Positions 9,936 to 18,510 of a DNA stretch of 64,000 bases are shown here, one piece after another. Source of the DNA: Brucella anthropi_A (GTDB lineage: Bacteria > Pseudomonadota > Alphaproteobacteria > Rhizobiales > Rhizobiaceae); NCBI RefSeq assembly GCF_046630315.1, contig NZ_LQBD01000013.1, forward strand, positions 186,001 to 250,000. Reading direction: 5' to 3'. Below the pieces are notes generated by a model, which was not told the origin of the DNA, searched no databases, and saw only the letters and a list, made by a program, of their open reading frames with translations. Position 1 is the first letter of the stretch, and each line of letters begins with the position of its first letter. Position numbers and translations under genes: made by a program.

Positions 9936-10709
9936 TTACGCGCCAGTCTTCAGGAAAAGACCTTCGATTTGCCCGAGCGCAGGAAAGGTTTCAAGCATCC
10001 AGTACGAAAAAGATTGCATGCCGCCGGTCAGGAACAGGATACCCGCAACCACCAAAAGCGCGCCCATGGCTTTTTCCACCTTGCCGAGATGCACCCGGAA
10101 GCGGGAAAGAAAGCGCATGAATGCGCCGGAAAAAAGGGCTGCGATGAGAAACGGAATGCCAAGTCCAAGCGAATAGGTGGCGAGCAGAAGCGCCCCCTCG
10201 CCCACCGTGCTGCTGCCGCCTGCAAGCGTGAGGATCGGTCCCAGCACCGGCCCGATGCAGGGTGTCCAGCCGAAGGCAAAGGCAAGCCCCATGATATAGG
10301 CGCCGAGCGGCGAGGCAGGCGCATTGCGTGCCTGGAACCTGGCCTCCCGCGAGAGGAACGAAAGCCGCAGCACGCCCAGAAAGTTGAGGCCCATCAAAAT
10401 GATGACGACGCCTGCGACAATGGCGATCTCCTGCTGCCAGGCGCGCAGAAACGCGCCGATGGACGATGCGCCCGCGCCAAGCGCCACGAAAACCGTGGTG
10501 AAACCGAGAACAAAACAAATTGCTGCAAAAGCCAGCGAACGGCGCGCCGAAGGCGCCGCCGCAACCGTTGTCGCCTTTTCCGCGCGAAAATCCTCGACGC
10601 TGACACCCGCCATGTAGCACAGATAAGGCGGCACAAGCGGAAGGACACAGGGCGACAGAAACGACAGCGCACCGGCGCCAGCCGCGGTCAAATATGAAAT
10701 ATCGAGCAC
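9936..10709 (-). CDS. ccdA: CcdA-type cytochrome c biogenesis / thiol-disulfide transporter
   Basis: The 257-residue membrane protein moves electrons from cytoplasmic thioredoxin to the periplasm for cytochrome c maturation. About six membrane segments are visible. The paired functional cysteines sit in LSPCVLPLVPPYLCY near the N-terminus and in GWTPCIGPVLGPIL in the fourth segment. The GTG at 10709 was chosen because AGAGG lies 5 bases before it and family members begin close to ISYLTAAGAG; a TTG at 10724 is the alternative. It is divergent from mprF. No thioredoxin-like partner gene is adjacent. Confidence 0.9.
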   Translation of the reverse strand: MLDISYLTAAGAGALSFLSPCVLPLVPPYLCYMAGVSVEDFRAEKATTVAAAPSARRSLAFAAICFVLGFTTVFVALGAGASSIGAFLRAWQQEIAIVAGVVIILMGLNFLGVLRLSFLSREARFQARNAPASPLGAYIMGLAFAFGWTPCIGPVLGPILTLAGGSSTVGEGALLLATYSLGLGIPFLIAALFSGAFMRFLSRFRVHLGKVEKAMGALLVVAGILFLTGGMQSFSYWMLETFPALGQIEGLFLKTGA

Positions 10710-10888
10710 CAATACCTCTTTCAATCCATCAAATCACTTGCGGCCTGGGCCAACCGCAGGCTTATATAGACCAACTTCTGCTCTACTTTGAATATTTTCA
10801 ATGCGGCATCTCGCTCGAACACAAGTTCGCCCCAAATCGGGGTCATTGCGCGATTTATAATATATTGCTCCAACCGGACGACGTTCCT

Positions 10889-13507
10889 ATGAGCCTTATT
10901 GATAATGACGTGCCTTCAACACCATCTGTAACGTCGACAAGACATTTCGGCTGGCTCAAGCGCTACCAACATTTTCTGTTTCCGATAGCAGGCATCGCCA
11001 TCGCGTTGCTGGCGATCTATGTGCTGGAAAATCTGCTCCAGCACACCTCCCGCACGGAAACACTGGCCGCCCTCCACACTATTTCATGGACGACGCTCGG
11101 GCTTGCGGTCTTTTTCACGGCGCTGAGCTATGCTGCCGTGGCGCTTTACGATGTCGTAGCGGTGGACACCATCGCGCCCAACCAGATACCGCGCCGCATC
11201 GCAGCGGTTGCCGGTGCGGCTGGCTATGCGATTTCCAACGCGCTCGGTTTCTCGCTCCTGACCGGCGGCGCGCTGCGTTATCGCATCTATGCGGCGGAAG
11301 GCATAAGCCTTGCCGATATCGGCAAGATCGTCGGCACTTCATGGTTCGCCATCTGGTTCGCCCTCATCATCATGGTGGGCGCGGCCCTGCTGATCGATCC
11401 GCAGGACGTGCCTTTCCTTTCCGCCATCGACGCAAGGATCGATATTGTCGCGGGCATTCTGATCCTTGGCGGCATCGGCTGGCTGATCTACTGGCTTTCG
11501 CATGGCCAACGCAGCGTCACCCTCGGTTCTTTCAGCCTGCGCCTGCCCAACTCCAAAGGCGCGCTCACGCAGATTTTCGCCGGTGTGGTGGATGTGGGCG
11601 CCGCTGCCGCCACGCTCTATGTATTGATGCCGCAAAGTGCGGTGCCAAGTTTCGCCGTCTTTGCACTCGTTTATGTGATCGCCATCGTGCTTGGCATTGC
11701 AAGCCATGCACCGGGCGGGCTTGGCGCTTTCGAGGCGACGATCATCGCAGGGCTTGGCCTTGGCGGAAAGCCGGATGCGATCGCGGGCCTTCTGGCCTAT
11801 CGCCTGATCTACACGGTGCTTCCCCTCGTGGTTGCCACCGCCGGTATCCTCATCTGGGAGGCCATGCGCCGCCGCCATATGCTTGGCAAGCAGGCACGCT
11901 TCGCCAAACGCCTGGTCGAGCCGCTTATCCCCGGCCTTTCGGCCAGCATCATCTTTCTCGGCGGCATCATCCTTCTTGTTTCGGGCGCGACGCCGGACCT
12001 TCGCTATCGCGTCAAGCTGCTCTCCGACATCGTTCCTGAATCGCTCATGGAAATGTCGCATCTGGCCGCGAGCCTCGTCGGTGTCGCACTGCTCATCGTC
12101 GCGCGCGGCCTGTCGAAGCGGCTGGCGCGCGCCTGGGTGGCGGCGCAAATCCTGCTTCTGTGCGGCGCCGCCTTTTCCCTGACCAAGGGGCTCGACTGGG
12201 AAGAGGCCACCATCCTCTGCATTTTCGCCCTTACACTTTGGGGATTCCGGGATTCGTTCTATCGCCGCCCGATCTCGGGTCCGTTCGACCTGAGCTGGAA
12301 CTGGATCGCGACCGTCGGCACGACTGTGCTGGTTTCCACATGGCTCGGCTTTTTCGTCTATCGCCACGTGGAATATTCCAACGATCTCTGGTGGGATTTC
12401 GCATGGAACGGCAATGCGCCCCGTTTTTTGCGCGCCACCGTACTCGTTTTCGCCGTGGTGGCTGCGGCAGGTCTCTATTCGCTCATCAATCGAAATGGGC
12501 ACCGCAGGCGGAAGGTGGATTATTCCATACCGGATGCTGTACCCAATCTTGTCGCCCAATGGCCGCATACGGATGCCGCCCTGGCGCTGCTCGGCGACAA
12601 ACAATTCCTTCTCGCGCCTGACAACAGCGCCTTCATCATGTATGCGCAATCCGGCGGCAGCCTGATTGCGCTTGGTGAGCCCATCGGCAATGCCCAAACG
12701 GGCAAGGAGCTTGCCTGGTCCTTTCATGGGCTGGCCGACAAGCTTGCGCTGCGAACCGTGTTCTACGGCGTCGGGCCGCAAAGCCTGCCGCTGTTTCTGG
12801 ACATGGGACTGGTTGCCCTGAAGCTTGGCGAGGTCGCTCGCGTGGAGCTTACGAATTTCTCCCTGGAAGGCCCGCGCCGTCAGCCATTTCGTTACGCCGA
12901 TCGTAAGGTCGACAAGGACGGCCTGACATTTGAAATCATTCCGGCTGCGGATGTGCCGCCGCTGATCCCGCGTCTGCGCGCGATTTCCGACGCCTGGCTC
13001 GATTTCAAGTCTGGCAGCGAAAAGGGGTTTTCGCTCGGTTATTTCGACGATGAATACATGAAACGTTTCGACGTCGCGGTGCTGAAACAGGACGGGGAAA
13101 TCGTGGCTTTCGCCAATATGTGGCGCGGCGCGGACAAATATGAAGTCACTGTCGACCTCATGCGATATATGCCCAATGTGCATAAACTCCTGATGGACGC
13201 GCTCTTCGCCAAGCTGCTGATGGCCAGCAAGGAAGAAGGCTACAAGTGGTTCAATCTCGGTGCCGCCCCGCTTTCCGGCCTGAGCGGCAGCAGGCTGGCT
13301 TCCCGCTGGAACCGTTTTGGCTCCTTCATCTATCGCCGCGGCGCGGACCTCTATCACTTTGACGGCCTGAAGGCGTTCAAGGAAAAATTCGACCCCGTCT
13401 GGACCCCGCATTACATGGTGTGTCCCGGCGGCCTTGAAACGCCCCGCGCCCTTCTCGATGCCACGACCCTCATCAATGGCAGCCCTCTGGAGTTCATCCG
13501 CAAATGA
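10889..13507 (+). CDS. mprF: Bifunctional lysyl-phosphatidylglycerol synthase/flippase MprF (LpiA)
   Basis: The 872-residue protein attaches lysine from Lys-tRNA to phosphatidylglycerol and flips the product, lowering surface negative charge and giving resistance to cationic peptides and acid. The N-terminal 530 or so residues are a multispanning flippase-type domain (UPF0104-like, with SHAPGGLGAFEA). The C-terminal DUF2156 synthase domain begins at about residue 540 (FLLAPDNSAFIMYAQSGG) and includes LGAAPLSGL. The ATG at 10889 was chosen because the upstream in-frame extension has no family resemblance. The last 4 bases overlap the start of acvB, indicating translational coupling. In rhizobia the equivalent lpiA gene is acid-inducible; no known operator is obvious here. 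Confidence 0.93.
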   Translation: MSLIDNDVPSTPSVTSTRHFGWLKRYQHFLFPIAGIAIALLAIYVLENLLQHTSRTETLAALHTISWTTLGLAVFFTALSYAAVALYDVVAVDTIAPNQIPRRIAAVAGAAGYAISNALGFSLLTGGALRYRIYAAEGISLADIGKIVGTSWFAIWFALIIMVGAALLIDPQDVPFLSAIDARIDIVAGILILGGIGWLIYWLSHGQRSVTLGSFSLRLPNSKGALTQIFAGVVDVGAAAATLYVLMPQSAVPSFAVFALVYVIAIVLGIASHAPGGLGAFEATIIAGLGLGGKPDAIAGLLAYRLIYTVLPLVVATAGILIWEAMRRRHMLGKQARFAKRLVEPLIPGLSASIIFLGGIILLVSGATPDLRYRVKLLSDIVPESLMEMSHLAASLVGVALLIVARGLSKRLARAWVAAQILLLCGAAFSLTKGLDWEEATILCIFALTLWGFRDSFYRRPISGPFDLSWNWIATVGTTVLVSTWLGFFVYRHVEYSNDLWWDFAWNGNAPRFLRATVLVFAVVAAAGLYSLINRNGHRRRKVDYSIPDAVPNLVAQWPHTDAALALLGDKQFLLAPDNSAFIMYAQSGGSLIALGEPIGNAQTGKELAWSFHGLADKLALRTVFYGVGPQSLPLFLDMGLVALKLGEVARVELTNFSLEGPRRQPFRYADRKVDKDGLTFEIIPAADVPPLIPRLRAISDAWLDFKSGSEKGFSLGYFDDEYMKRFDVAVLKQDGEIVAFANMWRGADKYEVTVDLMRYMPNVHKLLMDALFAKLLMASKEEGYKWFNLGAAPLSGLSGSRLASRWNRFGSFIYRRGADLYHFDGLKAFKEKFDPVWTPHYMVCPGGLETPRALLDATTLINGSPLEFIRK

Positions 13508-14916
13508 CGAAAAGACGTATTCTCCTTACTGTTCTGGGGCTCGCGCTGGTGGCTGCGGCTGGGGTGTATGGCGCAATGCATACCGGCAAGATCGCCCGGC
13601 TCTGGACAAAGATCACCGATTCCGACGAACCGGTTATCCATGCCAGCGCGGAACGGCTGTCCAATATTCCAGTCTATATGCCCAAGAACGATCCCGTTGG
13701 CCTCGCAATCCTGCTGAGTGACGAAGGCGGCATCGGCGAACGGGAAAAAAGCTTCATGGATGCCATGCTTGCCCGGAACATGATCGTCCTGCCGGTCGAG
13801 CTTGGGCCCTGGCGCGCCGCTCTCGATAAGGAGGACGGCGAATGCAACTATCTGGACTCCGATTTTGAAGCCATCGCCAAGGAAGCGCTGCGCGGGCTCG
13901 ATCTCGGCGTCTATTTTCACCCTGTTCTGACCGGGATCGGCCAGGGCGGAACCATTGCCTATGCCGCCGCCTCCGATTCTCCCGATGCAACGATTGCAGG
14001 CGCGGTTTCGCTGGACCCAACGCCCGCGAGAACCCGCCTTCCCTCCTGTACGGAGCAGGCAGAGGCCATCAAGGGGGCGGATGGCAGCTTTGCCTATGGC
14101 TTCAACGCGGCACTTCCAGCGCCCGCCCTTGTGATCGGACCGGCCGGATCGCCGGTCAATAATCCGGTAACGGCCCGCCAGCAGAATGTCGCCGTGCTTC
14201 AATCGGCACCGGAATTCCCCGCCCGTCTGAAAATGGCCGTCGACAACGTCGTCGCCATGGCAGACCAGGACGCCAAGAACGAAGCCCTGCCTGTCGTCGA
14301 CCTGCCTGCCAAGGGAGGAAAAGCCGATCTGGTCGCGGTGTTTTATTCCGGCGATGGCGGCTGGCGCGATCTCGACAAATCCATCGGTGAATGGTTGCAG
14401 GCTCATGGCGTCCACGTGATCGGCGTGGATTCACTGCGCTATTTCTGGTCGGAACGGACGCCGGAAGAAATTGCCTCCGACACGACCGCCATGATCAAAA
14501 AAGTGGACCCGACGAACAGATTGCCCGTTGCCGTGCTCGGCTATTCCTTCGGAGCCGATACTTTCCCCTTTGCGTGGAAATATCTGGACCCTGCCATACA
14601 GGACCGCACGAAGCTGATCGGCCTTCTCGGTGTCGAAACGACAACGACGTTTCAAGTGTCCATCGAAGGCTGGCTCGGAATGGATGGCGACAAGGACGTG
14701 GTTCCGGCCATCTCGACGATCCCGCTTGATCGTGTGGTTTGTGTCTATGGCGAAGAAGAAGACGATACTGCCTGTACGGCTGCCGAGCTGAAGGGCATGG
14801 ACGTCATGAAACTGGCCGGCGGTCATCATTTCGATGAAAATTACGAGCCGATTGCCGCGAGCCTTCTGGAAAAGATGCGGACCCGGGCAGGATTGCCCCC
14901 ACGGCCAGCCAGCTGA
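13504..14916 (+). CDS. acvB: AcvB/VirJ-family periplasmic lysyl-phosphatidylglycerol hydrolase
   Basis: The 470-residue protein is anchored or exported by an N-terminal hydrophobic helix (about residues 5-24). The C-terminal half (about 265-465) is an alpha/beta-hydrolase with serine nucleophile S348 in GYSFG and an oxyanion-type loop in YSGDGGW. A degenerate related domain precedes it, as in AcvB rather than the shorter VirJ. The family is known as AtvA in Rhizobium tropici, where it is downstream of lpiA, and as AcvB in Agrobacterium, where it hydrolyses lysyl-PG and is needed for virulence. The 4-base overlap with mprF implies that synthesis and breakdown of the lipid are coexpressed. Confidence 0.9.
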   Translation: MTKRRILLTVLGLALVAAAGVYGAMHTGKIARLWTKITDSDEPVIHASAERLSNIPVYMPKNDPVGLAILLSDEGGIGEREKSFMDAMLARNMIVLPVELGPWRAALDKEDGECNYLDSDFEAIAKEALRGLDLGVYFHPVLTGIGQGGTIAYAAASDSPDATIAGAVSLDPTPARTRLPSCTEQAEAIKGADGSFAYGFNAALPAPALVIGPAGSPVNNPVTARQQNVAVLQSAPEFPARLKMAVDNVVAMADQDAKNEALPVVDLPAKGGKADLVAVFYSGDGGWRDLDKSIGEWLQAHGVHVIGVDSLRYFWSERTPEEIASDTTAMIKKVDPTNRLPVAVLGYSFGADTFPFAWKYLDPAIQDRTKLIGLLGVETTTTFQVSIEGWLGMDGDKDVVPAISTIPLDRVVCVYGEEEDDTACTAAELKGMDVMKLAGGHHFDENYEPIAASLLEKMRTRAGLPPRPAS

Positions 14917-15548
14917 GGTTTCAAAAAGAGCAACGGCAATGTTCAGGCAGAAAGCCCCGCGCGCGGTCAAACGCGCCAGGCTTATTGATGGCTTCATCAA
15001 TGCTGATCAGAAACCCGTCAGAAAACTGATTTCCCTGCGAAGCAAGTGCCCACTTTTGAGCGACATTCCTAAAGCGGTGCCGTTAAAGCAGAATCGCTGA
15101 AACCGCCATAACTAATTGTTTTTTCGCAATTTTACTGGAAATTCTCTAGATCAATCGGCTGAGGATTATGCATGTCGTTGCGCTACAGATCGCAGTCAGC
15201 GCGAATAGTTTTGGCAGCGACAGACGCTCGATCCATGCAATTGACCACATACGGGGCGCACGGGCGCCCTTCTTATCAATCATTGTCCCCTCCCAGTATT
15301 TTTGAATAGTTTTTATCATGCAGTCAAAATCTGTCACCTTCAACTTTCGTTTACGACAGCGCACGGCTTAGGCTGTAGTGACGAACATCTTTATCGACTG
15401 GGAGTCGGCGCACCAAAAGCTCAGCTCAATCGAAACAGGAATGCCGGAGTATGATTGAGGTGATGAGAAAAATGAAGCAAGCGGAAGCGATGAAAAATGT
15501 CGCGTCCTGTAAAGCCTTGATCAACAATCGCGGATAAATAATTGATTT
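14917..15548. other. Gene-poor stretch between acvB and tRNA-Lys
   Basis: The only reading frame I can support in these 632 bases is a 45-codon minus-strand frame at 15146-15283. No terminator with a U-run is evident after acvB. The remainder is AT-richer than the flanks, and I see no RNA gene or mobile element in it. Confidence 0.5.
15146..15283 (-). CDS. Small single-span membrane protein, unknown
   Basis: The frame encodes 45 residues. A strong Shine-Dalgarno (GGGAGGGG) lies 3 bases before the ATG at 15283, which is the main support. The N-terminal half is basic (MIDKKGARAPR) and the C-terminal half (LPKLFALTAICSATTCIILS) is a good membrane helix ending 3 residues before the stop. I recognise no family. 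An in-frame extension to 15364 exists but has a weaker start context. Confidence 0.45.
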   Translation of the reverse strand: MIDKKGARAPRMWSIAWIERLSLPKLFALTAICSATTCIILSRLI

Positions 15549-15624
15549 TGGTGAGCGCGCAGGGATTCGAACCCTGGACCTACTGATTAAAAGTCAGTTG
15601 CTCTACCGGCTGAGCTACGCGCTC
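15549..15624 (-). tRNA. tRNA-Lys(TTT)
   Basis: The 76-base cloverleaf includes an encoded CCA end. The acceptor stem GAGCGCG pairs perfectly with CGCGCTC, the D-arm begins TAGCTCAG, the anticodon loop CTTTTAA carries TTT, and the T-loop is GGTTCGAATCC. There is no integrase or duplicated tRNA end nearby. Confidence 0.97.
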
Positions 15625-15950
15625 CCTGAAGGAGAAAATCGCCCCCGGAAGTGCGGCGGAACATAAGGGCGGCTTACGGATTGGTCAACACCATAAAATC
15701 AGGTTTCTCCAACATAAATTCAAAAAATTACGGCTATGAGCATACCCGCGACACACCTTTTCTGCTGGATGTCGTTAGTTGAAGGCTTTTCAAGCCTCTC
15801 GCCCGCCAAAAACCAGCGTAAGAAAGCTGATTCTGAATCACTGCCCGTTCAACCGGGTAACCTTGCAACCTCGCTTTTACACGCCGGGCCTTGCCGCCCA
15901 GTCGCGCTAAGGCTATTTTCATTTGAATGATCTAATCAGCGCGGTGTTTC
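15625..15950. other. Intergenic region between tRNA-Lys and the membrane hydrolase
   Basis: These 326 bases hold the promoters of two divergent units. I see no supported gene, terminator or repeat. A 62-codon minus-strand frame (15734-15922) lacks a ribosome-binding site and a recognisable product. Confidence 0.5.
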
Positions 15951-17645
15951 ATGTCTCTGGCCACCAGGGCTTTTTACCATTTTCGACGCTCCCTGTCCGG
16001 CGTCGGTATGGCACTGGGCACGCTGTTCTTTGCGGCGGCACTCACTCCAAGCCTCATTCCGCGCACCTATGTCATGCAGGGAATTCTCGGCGGCGTCGCC
16101 TTCGGCGCCGGTTATGGCATCGGCGTGCTATGGCGCTGGCTGTGGCATTATCTTGAATTGCCCGAACCCCGACACAGGCTGCGCAGCCGCGTCAATCTTG
16201 TTGTCGGTATTGTCTGTCTGGCAGTTGCCGTCGCAGCACTCCATTTCGCTGCCGGATGGCAGAATTCCGTTCGTGCCGTCATGAACATGGAGCCGGTACC
16301 GAGCGCTTATCCCGTAAGCGTCTGTGTTCTGGCAGTGCTGACATTTCTTGTTTTGCTGATTCTTGTTCGCCTTCTCATCGGATTGGGAAGATATATCTCT
16401 GCCAAAGTGCAGCGCATCATGCCGCGCCGCGTGGCGAATGTCCTGGGTGTCGCAATCACAGTGGTCCTTGTCTGGACCGTTGCCAATGGCGTGCTCATCC
16501 AGTCCGCATTCAAAGTTCTGGACCGTTCATTTCGCGAGTATGATGCCCTGATCGAGCCGGATCGCCCGCAACCAACAGCAGCCGACAAGACGGGGAGCGC
16601 CGCCTCGCTTTTGCATTGGAATGAACTTGGGCGTGCCGGACGCGAATTCGTTTCCTCCGGCCCACAGGCTGGCAATATCACAGCCCTGACCGGCGAAAAT
16701 GCTCTTGAGCCGATACGGGTTTACGCCGGTCTACAGATTGCGGATACGCCCGAACAGCGGGCCGAACGCGCACTTGAGGAACTAAAACGGCAGAAGGGGT
16801 TTGACCGATCGATCCTGGTCGTCATCACGCCGACCGGCACCGGATGGGTAGACCCCGCAGCAATCGATGGACTGGAATTTCTGCATAATGGTGACGTTGC
16901 CAGTGTCGCCATGCAATATTCCTATCTTTCCAGCCCCTTGTCCTTGTTCTTTCAACCGGAATATGGAGCAGAGGCCTCGCGCGCCCTCTTCACCACTATC
17001 TATAATTACTGGAAAGACCTGCCGCGTGACCAGCGCCCTCGCCTCTATCTCTATGGTTTGAGCCTTGGCGCGATGAATTCCGAAGTCTCGGCTGAACTTT
17101 TCGAGATGCTGGATGACCCGATCAACGGCGCATTGTGGAGTGGGCCGCCCTTCCCGAGCCGCGATTGGAAAGCCATGACCAGGCGCAGAAATCCCGGAAC
17201 GCCTGAATGGCTGCCGGTTTTCCGCGACGGTTCCTTTGCACGTTTCATGAACCAGAACGGCGAGGCGCCGGGCAATGGAACCCGGTGGGGGCCATTGCGC
17301 GTGGTTTACCTGCAATATGCCAGCGATCCGGTGACTTTCTTCGATAGTTCGTCCCTCTACCGCCAGCCCGGCTGGATGCGTGAACCACGCGGACCGGACG
17401 TTTCACCGCAGTTGCGATGGTATCCGGTCGTGACCATGCTCCAGCTTACGCTCGACATGGCTTTTGGGACCACGACCCCGATGGGATATGGGCATGTCTA
17501 TGCGCCGGAACATTACGTCGATGCATGGATTGAGGTCACGGGCGTGACGGGATGGGACGCAGACAAGATTGCCACGCTCAAAAACTATCTTCGTCAGAAA
17601 ATGGATCGACCGGATATCGAAGGTTATCAACAGCGCGGCGGATAA
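15951..17645 (+). CDS. Membrane-bound alpha/beta-hydrolase (PF10081-like)
   Basis: In the 564-residue product the first 200 residues contain about four membrane helices, matching the N-terminal domain usually paired with Abhydrolase_9. The C-terminal hydrolase domain starts with IRVYAGLQIADTPEQRAE. It has the nucleophile elbow GLSLGAMNSE and closes with a conserved GYGHVY segment and a likely catalytic histidine in GHVYAPEHY. Family members are uncharacterised inner-membrane proteins with the active site presumably facing the periplasm. The substrate is unknown. The stop codon lies inside a terminator-like hairpin. Confidence 0.8.
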   Translation: MSLATRAFYHFRRSLSGVGMALGTLFFAAALTPSLIPRTYVMQGILGGVAFGAGYGIGVLWRWLWHYLELPEPRHRLRSRVNLVVGIVCLAVAVAALHFAAGWQNSVRAVMNMEPVPSAYPVSVCVLAVLTFLVLLILVRLLIGLGRYISAKVQRIMPRRVANVLGVAITVVLVWTVANGVLIQSAFKVLDRSFREYDALIEPDRPQPTAADKTGSAASLLHWNELGRAGREFVSSGPQAGNITALTGENALEPIRVYAGLQIADTPEQRAERALEELKRQKGFDRSILVVITPTGTGWVDPAAIDGLEFLHNGDVASVAMQYSYLSSPLSLFFQPEYGAEASRALFTTIYNYWKDLPRDQRPRLYLYGLSLGAMNSEVSAELFEMLDDPINGALWSGPPFPSRDWKAMTRRRNPGTPEWLPVFRDGSFARFMNQNGEAPGNGTRWGPLRVVYLQYASDPVTFFDSSSLYRQPGWMREPRGPDVSPQLRWYPVVTMLQLTLDMAFGTTTPMGYGHVYAPEHYVDAWIEVTGVTGWDADKIATLKNYLRQKMDRPDIEGYQQRGG

Positions 17646-17662
17646 GGCCGCGCTGTTCGTTT
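17631..17662 (+). terminator. Hairpin overlapping the hydrolase stop codon
   Basis: CAGCGCGG and CCGCGCTG form an 8-bp GC-rich stem with a 9-base loop containing the TAA stop, followed by a short T-rich run (TTCGTTT). It is probably an intrinsic terminator. Confidence 0.5.
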
Positions 17663-17737
17663 CTCGACTGTAGCAATCGAGCATTTCCGATGTTTCAATC
17701 GAAACAGGCAATGCTCTCCTTTATCAGAACGCTACTG

Positions 17738-18262
17738 TCAGTATGGTGAATAGCACTGCTGACGGGGGCCGTTATAGGGCTGGAAAGTATTGTCCGAAGC
17801 CCGGTAGGACCTGTAACGATTATAGCACCACTGGATATGGGCATTGCTGTAACCATAAGCAGGCGCGCGATAGACCGGCGGGGGCGGCGGAGATGCAAGC
17901 GCACCGCCGATGATTGCGCCTGCGCCAAAGGCTGCAAGCGGATACCACCAGCCATCATTATGGCGGCGATAGCCGTGGCGATAATGCCGATAGCCGCGAT
18001 GACCGTTCCAGTAGCCCGGCCCCGGACGATACGGACGGCCATGCCAGCCAGGACGAGGCCCAGGCCGGTGCCTGCCCCAATGTCCATAGCCCGGCCCGCG
18101 CCGCCAGCGCTCGTCACGGACCTGTTGAATATTGTCATTTCCACTGGCTGCGCTTGCCGCAGGCGCGACGGGCATGACGGGCGCCGCCGAAACCGGAACC
18201 ATTGCCCCGACCAAAAAGCTTGCACCGACAAGGCCGACCATCATCTTTTTGAAGGTTTTCAT
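17738..18262 (-). CDS. BA14K-family secreted protein
   Basis: The 174-residue product has a clear signal peptide (MKTFKKMMVGLVGASFLVGAM then AAP cleavage region). The middle is very rich in Arg, His, Gly and Tyr, followed by a short hydrophobic span (AAFGAGAIIGGALAS). The C-terminal domain AHIQWCYNRYRSYRASDNTFQPYNGPR.. is the BA14K signature. The Brucella BA14K protein is an immunoreactive, lectin-like antigen, but the role of this paralogue is not known. The start at 18262 has GGAG 9 bases upstream. It is transcribed away from the LOV kinase. Confidence 0.85.
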   Translation of the reverse strand: MKTFKKMMVGLVGASFLVGAMVPVSAAPVMPVAPAASAASGNDNIQQVRDERWRRGPGYGHWGRHRPGPRPGWHGRPYRPGPGYWNGHRGYRHYRHGYRRHNDGWWYPLAAFGAGAIIGGALASPPPPPVYRAPAYGYSNAHIQWCYNRYRSYRASDNTFQPYNGPRQQCYSPY

Positions 18263-18510
18263 CCTGTGCTTCTCCATTTCAGTGATGCCATCATCGCTGG
18301 CCGTTTATGAATGCCCGCTGAATATTGCCGGAAAATACGTGCATGTTTTCTTCAGGCCGCACTCCATGGTTATTTGATCGGAAATCTAACGAAAGAAGTG
18401 CTGTTTCGTTCGGCCTACTCCATTATTTTGGTTAGCAAATTACACAACAATGAGATAACTTGCGTGAAATCGGGGCTGTTTGTAAGCGTTTTCAGCGAGT
18501 GAGGTTTGCA

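Noticed and set aside
11339..13411. 690-codon open frame on the minus strand opposite mprF
   Set aside because: It is an antisense shadow of mprF. Its sequence is Arg/His/Gln-rich without domains and it has no ribosome-binding site.
14834..15100. 88-codon frame overlapping the end of acvB
   Set aside because: It begins inside acvB in another frame, lacks a ribosome site and resembles nothing.
15450..15536. 28-codon peptide starting MIEVMRKMKQ before tRNA-Lys
   Set aside because: GGAG is only one base from the ATG, which is too close. There is no membrane or domain feature and the frame is too short to support without conservation.
15549..15624. tRNA-Lys as an integration site for an island
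   Set aside because: No integrase, no duplicated tRNA 3' end and no phage-like genes were seen on either side.
15734..15922. 62-codon minus-strand frame
   Set aside because: Poor start context, very basic composition and no family resemblance.
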